From contig CANNFQ010000002.1 of assembly GCA_947503925.1 (NCBI GenBank), positions 1 through 64,000 of the forward strand: a DNA stretch of 64,000 nucleotides, given 5' to 3'. Positions 59,773-64,000 of this stretch are shown piece after piece. The position numbers were made by a program, and so were the translations under genes. The first letter of the stretch is position 1. Every line of letters begins with the position of its first letter. The DNA comes from an uncultured Paracoccaceae bacterium (GTDB lineage: Bacteria; Pseudomonadota; Alphaproteobacteria; Rhodobacterales; Rhodobacteraceae). The notes under the pieces were generated by a model. The model was given only the letters and a program-made list of their open reading frames with translations. It did not search any database and was not told the origin of the DNA.

Positions 59773-60333
59773 ATGAGATTGACGCTCACCACCCTTTTTG
59801 CCGCTTTGGCCACCCCTGCGCTGGCTGCTGGCGACAAACCGTTCTTTTCACTGGGCAATACGGATTTTGTTGTCTCCATCGCCTTTTTGATCTTTGTCGG
59901 CATCTTGCTTTACTACAAAGTCCCCGGCCTTGTCGGTGGTATGCTGGATAAGCGCGCCGAAAGCATCAAATCGGATCTGGACGAAGCCAAAGCACTGCGC
60001 GAAGAGGCGCAGTCACTGCTTGCCTCTTATGAGCGTAAGCAGAAGGAAGTTCAGGAACAGGCAGATCGTATTGTCGCCTCGGCCAAAGAAGAAGCGACAA
60101 ACGCTGCTGCTGCTGCCAAGGATGATATCGCGGCGTCAATCACGCGCCGGCTTGCTGCGGCAGATGAGCAGATTGCAAGCGCGCAGGCTGCTGCTGTCAA
60201 GGATGTGCGCGATCAGGCAATTACCGTTGCTGTTGGCGCGGCCAAGGATGTTATGGCCAAGCAGATGGATGCCAAGGCTGCTGGCAGCCTGATCGATGAT
60301 GCAATCACCACCGTTGGTGAAAAGCTTCACTAA
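59773..60333 (+). CDS. atpF: ATP synthase F0 subunit b
   Basis: A 186-residue stator subunit. After an N-terminal hydrophobic stretch (LTTLFAALATPALA) the main membrane helix is FVVSIAFLIFVGILLYYKVP, followed by a coiled coil (EEAQSLLASYERKQKEVQEQ). It pairs with b' to hold F1 against the a subunit. It ends the F0 operon and is followed by a strong terminator; the F1 genes are not in this window. Confidence 0.94.
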   Translation: MRLTLTTLFAALATPALAAGDKPFFSLGNTDFVVSIAFLIFVGILLYYKVPGLVGGMLDKRAESIKSDLDEAKALREEAQSLLASYERKQKEVQEQADRIVASAKEEATNAAAAAKDDIAASITRRLAAADEQIASAQAAAVKDVRDQAITVAVGAAKDVMAKQMDAKAAGSLIDDAITTVGEKLH

Positions 60334-60364
60334 GTCACTGGGCATGGCCCTTGATTGCGATTTC

Positions 60365-60401
60365 AAAAAGCCCGGATGCGTGCGCCGCATCCGGGCTTTT
60401 T
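60365..60401 (+). terminator. Terminator of the F0 ATP synthase operon
   Basis: AAAAAGCCCGGATGCG (60365-60380) and CGCATCCGGGCTTTTT (60386-60401) form a perfect 16-base stem around TGCGC, ending in a T-run; it could work on both strands. Confidence 0.93.
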
Positions 60402-60462
60402 CATTGACACGGCACCACGTCACATTGTTTTTGATGTGCGGGGGCATTGCAGGGGATTTTGC

Positions 60463-61203
60463 ATGCCAAGCCTGAAGGTCGGGTTAGCCACGACGGCAGT
60501 TTATTTGATGGGCGTAGCCATTGGCATGGCCATCACCGTCCGCGTCTATGACACAGCTTATGGGACGCCGATCATGATCAGCCATTTCTGGCTGACAGAG
60601 CTGCTATTGGTATTGCTTCTTTTATTTGTAATTCGGCGTTTCTTTGGTTTCAGGGCGGCGGGGTTCGGGCCGATGAATTGGCCCGCGCTGATTTGGTTTC
60701 TGCCTGCATTTGTAACCCTCGCGATGGTCCTGGGCCGTGTAGTTCCGACGGTCATGGCGGGTGATTTGCAATTGGAACAAATGCGCCTGCTGGCCGCAAT
60801 CGCCTTCACCACATTTCTGGTCGGGTTTTCAGAAGAGGTCATGTTTCGTGGTATTCTATTGCGTGGCGCCTTAGCCCGGCTCAGCGTCATCCAGGCCATG
60901 TTTCTAAGTGCGGTCGCTTTTTCGCTGCTGCATCTTGTTAATCTGGCGGGTGGGTTGCCCCTGGCTGCGGCGATCTATCAACTGGCGTTCACATTCATCG
61001 TCGGTTTCTTTCTGGCCCCGCTTGCATTGCGTCTGGGTAACCTTTGGCCGTTGATCATCTGGCATTGGCTGTGGGATCTGGCACTGTTTTCGGGCGATTA
61101 TCTGGGGGCGAACCAGCCACTGATCCTAACCGGCCTGCTGATACAGGCGGTCATCGCCTTGGGCATGTGGAGCACTGAGATGCGGCGAAGCGCTAGCGCT
61201 TGA
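60463..61203 (+). CDS. CPBP-family intramembrane metalloprotease
   Basis: A 246-residue membrane protein with about seven helices. The ABI/CPBP motifs are EEVMFRGILLR (motif 1, E-E-x-x-x-R), FSLLHLVN with its His (motif 2) and IIWHWLWD (motif 4). Such enzymes are related to Rce1 and some process bacteriocins or act on membrane proteins; the substrate here is unknown. ATG 60463 lies at the first helix; the open frame upstream runs into the terminator. It overlaps the 3' end of the convergent GntR gene by 11 bases. Confidence 0.85.
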   Translation: MPSLKVGLATTAVYLMGVAIGMAITVRVYDTAYGTPIMISHFWLTELLLVLLLLFVIRRFFGFRAAGFGPMNWPALIWFLPAFVTLAMVLGRVVPTVMAGDLQLEQMRLLAAIAFTTFLVGFSEEVMFRGILLRGALARLSVIQAMFLSAVAFSLLHLVNLAGGLPLAAAIYQLAFTFIVGFFLAPLALRLGNLWPLIIWHWLWDLALFSGDYLGANQPLILTGLLIQAVIALGMWSTEMRRSASA

Positions 61204-61960
61204 TCTCGTGCTCAAATCGCTTTTGCGCGAAGGCTTCGTTCCGGTCAGCCTTTTGCTGATCTGACAAGGCGGTTTTGACGAAGTGCAGATGCTCTTCCAC
61301 GGCTGCGCGCGCACCCCCGGGGGACCGCGCCTGAAGTGCCGTGTTGATGGCCCGATGTTGATCCAGCAATGCATCGCGTGTCATCCGTTGTTTGAACATG
61401 ATCGCCCGATTGTAGAATACGCCTTCACGCAGCAGTTCATACATGGATCGCATCATGTGCAGCATGACGATGTTATGGCTCGCCTCGATAATCGACAGGT
61501 GGAAGTCGGCATCAAGCCGTGCCTCATCAGAGGGGTTCCGTTTCTGATGGGCTGCTTCCATCTTTGTGAATATCGTATCAATGACCTTCAGATCCGTGTC
61601 ACTGGCCAGCCGCGCCGCCCGTTCGGCGGCCAGCCCTTCCATATCGCGGCGGAAGCTCAGGTAATCGAACACGGCTTCATCATGGGATGCAAAAAGCTTG
61701 ATCAGTGCAGGCGAAAAGGCAGAGCCGAGCACATCGGCCACATAGACACCCGCCCCGGCCCGCGACGCCAGAAGGCCACGGTCTTGCAAATCGGCCAATG
61801 CTTCGCGCAAAGACGGACGTGAGACGCCCATACGTTCGCTTAGCTCGCGTTCTGATGGCAGGCGTTCACCCGGGCGCAATATCCCGCGCAATATCAGCTC
61901 TTCAATCTGGCGCATCACGCCGTGAGAAATCTTTTCCTGCTGGATCGGTTCGAATGGCAT
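61193..61960 (-). CDS. GntR-family regulator, FadR/FCD subgroup
   Basis: About 255 residues from the ATG at 61960; four more residues if ATG 61972 is used. The N-terminal winged helix is RPGERLPSERELSERMGVSR followed by PSLREALADLQDRGLL. The C-terminal FCD domain has metal-ligand residues in DADFHLSIIEASHN and the later DQHRAINTAL and EEHLHFV. This group includes PdhR-, LldR- and DctR-like regulators of carboxylic acid metabolism. No obvious target gene is adjacent. Confidence 0.88.
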   Translation of the reverse strand: MPFEPIQQEKISHGVMRQIEELILRGILRPGERLPSERELSERMGVSRPSLREALADLQDRGLLASRAGAGVYVADVLGSAFSPALIKLFASHDEAVFDYLSFRRDMEGLAAERAARLASDTDLKVIDTIFTKMEAAHQKRNPSDEARLDADFHLSIIEASHNIVMLHMMRSMYELLREGVFYNRAIMFKQRMTRDALLDQHRAINTALQARSPGGARAAVEEHLHFVKTALSDQQKADRNEAFAQKRFEHEIKR

Positions 61961-62013
61961 GTGTCCGCCCATGGTGATTGGTCAGATCATATGACCACGC
62001 CAAAGGGGTCACA

Positions 62014-62046
62014 ACAAAAAAGGGCCGCCTGCGATGCGGCGGCCCT
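62014..62046 (-). terminator. Terminator of the OmpA-like gene
   Basis: On the plus strand AGGGCCGCC (62021-62029) pairs with GGCGGCCCT (62038-62046). Read on the minus strand the stem is followed by TTTTTT, 20 bases past the OmpA-like stop. Confidence 0.88.
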
Positions 62047-62066
62047 TGCAAAGATATTGGACGGAA

Positions 62067-62723
62067 TCAGTTTGGTGTGATGATGATCTCGACGCGGCGG
62101 TTGGCCTGACGCCCGGCTGCCGTTGCGTTGGACGCAACCGGCTGGGTCAGGCCTGCACCAAGTGAACGGATGCGCGAAGAAGACACGCCGCCATTGATCA
62201 GTACCGAAGACACAGCCTGCGCGCGACGCTGCGACAAATCCTGGTTAAACGCGGCCGAGCCGACATTGTCTGTATGCCCGATCACATTGACTGTTGTGTC
62301 AGGGTAGTTGTTGAGTGAATTTGCAACAATCCGCAATTCGTTCTGGGATGCACCAGAAACCGCCGTGCTGTTTGTTGCAAAAAGCAGGTCCTGCGACAGA
62401 ACCACGACAAGGTTGCTGCCATTGTTGGACACACCAACATCATTGCGCAGCTGGCGGCGCAGTTCTTCTGCCTGTTTGTCGAGGTTGTTCCCAACGGCCG
62501 CGCCGACACCGGCACCAAGCGCAGCACCGATCAGTGCGGCCTGATTGCGTTCGCGGTTCGAGCCGTCATTATTTGCCAATGCGCCGACAACCGCGCCACC
62601 AAGCGCGCCAATTGCGGCTCCTTGTTGTGTGTTCTGGTTTGCGTTTGGGCCGGTCGGGTCACATGCTGCCACCAGCGTCAGCGATGCGGCGGCAAGCACG
62701 AGTGGGAATTTCGAAATCATCAT
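62067..62723 (-). CDS. OmpA-family lipoprotein with a glycine zipper
   Basis: A 218-residue protein. It has a lipoprotein signal ending in LVAAC (residues 17-21), a glycine-zipper segment (AAIGALGGAVVGALA and AALIGAALGAGVGAAVGNNL), then an OmpA-type peptidoglycan-binding domain (VNVIGHTDNVGSAAFNQDLS, with RRAQAVSSVL). It resembles YiaD/Pal-type outer-membrane lipoproteins that tether the envelope to murein. The domain architecture is complete. A strong terminator follows. Confidence 0.92.
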   Translation of the reverse strand: MMISKFPLVLAAASLTLVAACDPTGPNANQNTQQGAAIGALGGAVVGALANNDGSNRERNQAALIGAALGAGVGAAVGNNLDKQAEELRRQLRNDVGVSNNGSNLVVVLSQDLLFATNSTAVSGASQNELRIVANSLNNYPDTTVNVIGHTDNVGSAAFNQDLSQRRAQAVSSVLINGGVSSSRIRSLGAGLTQPVASNATAAGRQANRRVEIIITPN

Positions 62724-62847
62724 AAGTCTTAACTTCCATTTGGTATGGGTGCGCGAAAACGCGCGGTTCGATAGGGCAGCTTATGCCTATTCTTCTGATG
62801 ATATCCAATAACGGCGTTGCGATGGGCCAGATTTTGCCCATATCCGA

Positions 62848-63690
62848 TCACGGGATTGAAACATCCGCGCGCGCGCTTTCCCATGCCAGCATCGCCCGTT
62901 TCACCGGCAATCCCCAGTGATAGCCCCCCAATGCGCCGGATTTTCGCAAAGCGCGATGGCATGGAATCAGCCAACTGACTGGGTTGCGACCGACCGCTGT
63001 GCCCACGGCGCGCACGGCTTTGGGGTTACCAATGGACTGCGCGATTTCCGAATAGGTTGTGACATGACCCGAAGGGATGGTCAGCAGCGCCTCCCACACC
63101 TTCAGTTGAAATGGCGCGCCGATCATGTGCAATTGCGTTTCGCCTGTCATGCCAAGGGCGGCGCTGGCCCACGGGGCCAGCCTTCGTGCATCCTCAACAA
63201 ATCGGGCTTTAGGCCAGCGTGACTTTAGATCGGACAGGGCGGCATCGGGTCCTGCCTCCGCCGCGAAGGCCAGACCGCAAATGCCCCGATCCGTGCCCAT
63301 CACCAGCGCTGGTCCGAATTGGCTTTCAAACCAACCCCAGCAGATCGAGAGATCTGCGCCATCACGGGCGTAATCGCCGGGACTCATGGCTTCCCATCTG
63401 ACGAAAAGGTCATGCAAACGCCCGCTGCCCGACAGGCCAACCGCATGAGATGTTTCTAGCGTTGTGAACCGGTCCCGGAGCAGGGATTTTGCGTGCGATA
63501 GTGTCAGATATTGCTGATATCGTTTCGGTGATACGCCGACCCATGTGGAGAACAGCCGCTGGAAATGCGCCGGGCTCATGTTCATGTCTGCGGCCAGATC
63601 GGTGAGGCTTAGCTGTGTGTCATTGGCTGCATCAATCGCTTCAATCGCCCGCCGCATGACCTGATAGTGATATGTATCTGTTTGTTCCAT
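62848..63690 (-). CDS. Ada-like AraC/methylated-DNA--protein-cysteine methyltransferase
   Basis: A 280-residue fusion. The N-terminal 105 residues form an AraC-type DNA-binding domain (LTDLAADMNMSPAHFQRLF). The C-terminal half is an O6-alkylguanine-DNA alkyltransferase with the acceptor Cys in SWLIPCHRALRKSG and the DNA-binding segment PSGHVTTYSEIAQSIGNPKA. The zinc-binding methyl-phosphotriester domain of E. coli Ada is absent. It repairs O6-methylguanine and may sense alkylation only through its own alkyltransferase domain. Confidence 0.9.
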   Translation of the reverse strand: MEQTDTYHYQVMRRAIEAIDAANDTQLSLTDLAADMNMSPAHFQRLFSTWVGVSPKRYQQYLTLSHAKSLLRDRFTTLETSHAVGLSGSGRLHDLFVRWEAMSPGDYARDGADLSICWGWFESQFGPALVMGTDRGICGLAFAAEAGPDAALSDLKSRWPKARFVEDARRLAPWASAALGMTGETQLHMIGAPFQLKVWEALLTIPSGHVTTYSEIAQSIGNPKAVRAVGTAVGRNPVSWLIPCHRALRKSGALGGYHWGLPVKRAMLAWESARADVSIP

Positions 63691-63784
63691 GCCTATTAAT
63701 TAGGGTGTTGCGTCCTGTCGCGCGACCCGGAAATTGCGCATCCAAGCCTTGCCCTGTTCGGACAGGCCGGGCATATGGGACGTT

Positions 63785-64000
63785 ATGGTAAAACAGCTCG
63801 ATTATCATACCATTCGCGAGATTTTCGACAGGTTCTATCATGCAGAACCTGAGCCTAAGGGCGAGTTGGACCATGTGAATGTTTATACGCTTGTTGTGGC
63901 TGTAGCCTTGTCGGCGCAGGCCACGGATGCGGGCGTGAACAAGGCTACCCGCGCCCTGTTCAAGATCGCTGATACACCACAAAAGATGCTTGATCTGGGT
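63785..64000 (+). CDS. nth: Endonuclease III, N-terminal part (runs off the window)
   Basis: 72 codons are visible. They read MVKQLDYHTIREIFDRFYHA, then the LDHVNVYTLVVAVALSAQ and TDAGVNKATRALF segments typical of the start of the HhH-GPD DNA glycosylase endonuclease III. The catalytic Lys/Asp and the iron-sulfur cluster region lie beyond the end. It is divergent from the Ada-like gene, giving two DNA repair genes side by side. Confidence 0.87.
   Translation, partial: MVKQLDYHTIREIFDRFYHAEPEPKGELDHVNVYTLVVAVALSAQATDAGVNKATRALFKIADTPQKMLDLG

Noticed and set aside
1..64000. CRISPR arrays, riboswitches, rRNA genes or a replication origin
   Set aside because: No regularly spaced repeats, no recognisable riboswitch or rRNA sequence and no DnaA-box cluster were seen on reading; a computed search could still find weak cases.

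Overview
The window is about 64 kb of chromosome from an alphaproteobacterium, most probably a marine member of the Rhodobacterales (Roseobacter group). This inference rests on a moderately high GC content with tightly overlapping operons, an F0 ATP synthase operon in the order atpI-atpB-atpE-atpF'-atpF separate from F1, a tRNA-Gly with an encoded CCA end, che genes in an alphaproteobacterial arrangement, and the general flavour of the transporters and dehydrogenases. No species was identified. || Layout. 1-1385: edge of a degraded mobile region, with a truncated serine recombinase and one small unknown gene. 1347-18649: a large catabolic cluster behind two palindromic LacI-type operators. It encodes a CoA-transferase, an enoyl-CoA hydratase family protein, an aldehyde dehydrogenase, a sugar-type ABC importer with two paralogous binding proteins, two GMC oxidoreductases, a Dabb protein, a LacI-family regulator, a Gfo/Idh/MocA dehydrogenase and a fumarate-reductase-like flavoprotein. 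18871-20562: an amidohydrolase on the opposite strand. 21145-22607: an ArsR-type regulator and an ArsP/YraQ-type permease. 22973-26080: a flavin monooxygenase and a cupin protein divergent from an AraC regulator. 26561-35069: a five-gene minus-strand operon of two LodA-like quinoprotein oxidases, two LodB-like flavoproteins and a Tat-exported multicopper oxidase. 35269-38267: a tail-collar (Mdp-like) protein divergent from a repeat-containing autotransporter-like protein. 38268-45300: IS3 debris, lipoproteins, a 7TM-AraC regulator, MipA/OmpV, and a cupin-amine oxidase-TetR operon. 45304-50180: tRNA-Gly, an ABC exporter, an acyl-CoA synthetase and a 3-hydroxyisobutyrate dehydrogenase-like enzyme. 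50415-56975: a chemotaxis operon (STAS, cheY, cheA, cheW, cheR, cheY, unknown, cheB, cheD). 57151-64000: ArsR, the F0 ATP synthase operon, a CPBP protease, a GntR regulator, an OmpA-like lipoprotein, an Ada-like methyltransferase and the start of nth. || How parts work together. The first cluster looks like a self-contained uptake-and-oxidation route for an unidentified sugar- or polyol-like compound: import, then oxidation of alcohol and aldehyde groups, then CoA activation and hydration, all under LacI-family control. The strongest candidate for an undescribed system is the lodA2-lodB2-lodA1-lodB1-multicopper oxidase operon. It would pair two CTQ-type amine/amino-acid oxidases, each with its own flavoprotein maturase, with an exported copper oxidase. 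The neighbouring collar protein and autotransporter may or may not belong to it. All functional calls come from reading the sequence and recalling family motifs; no database search was run.
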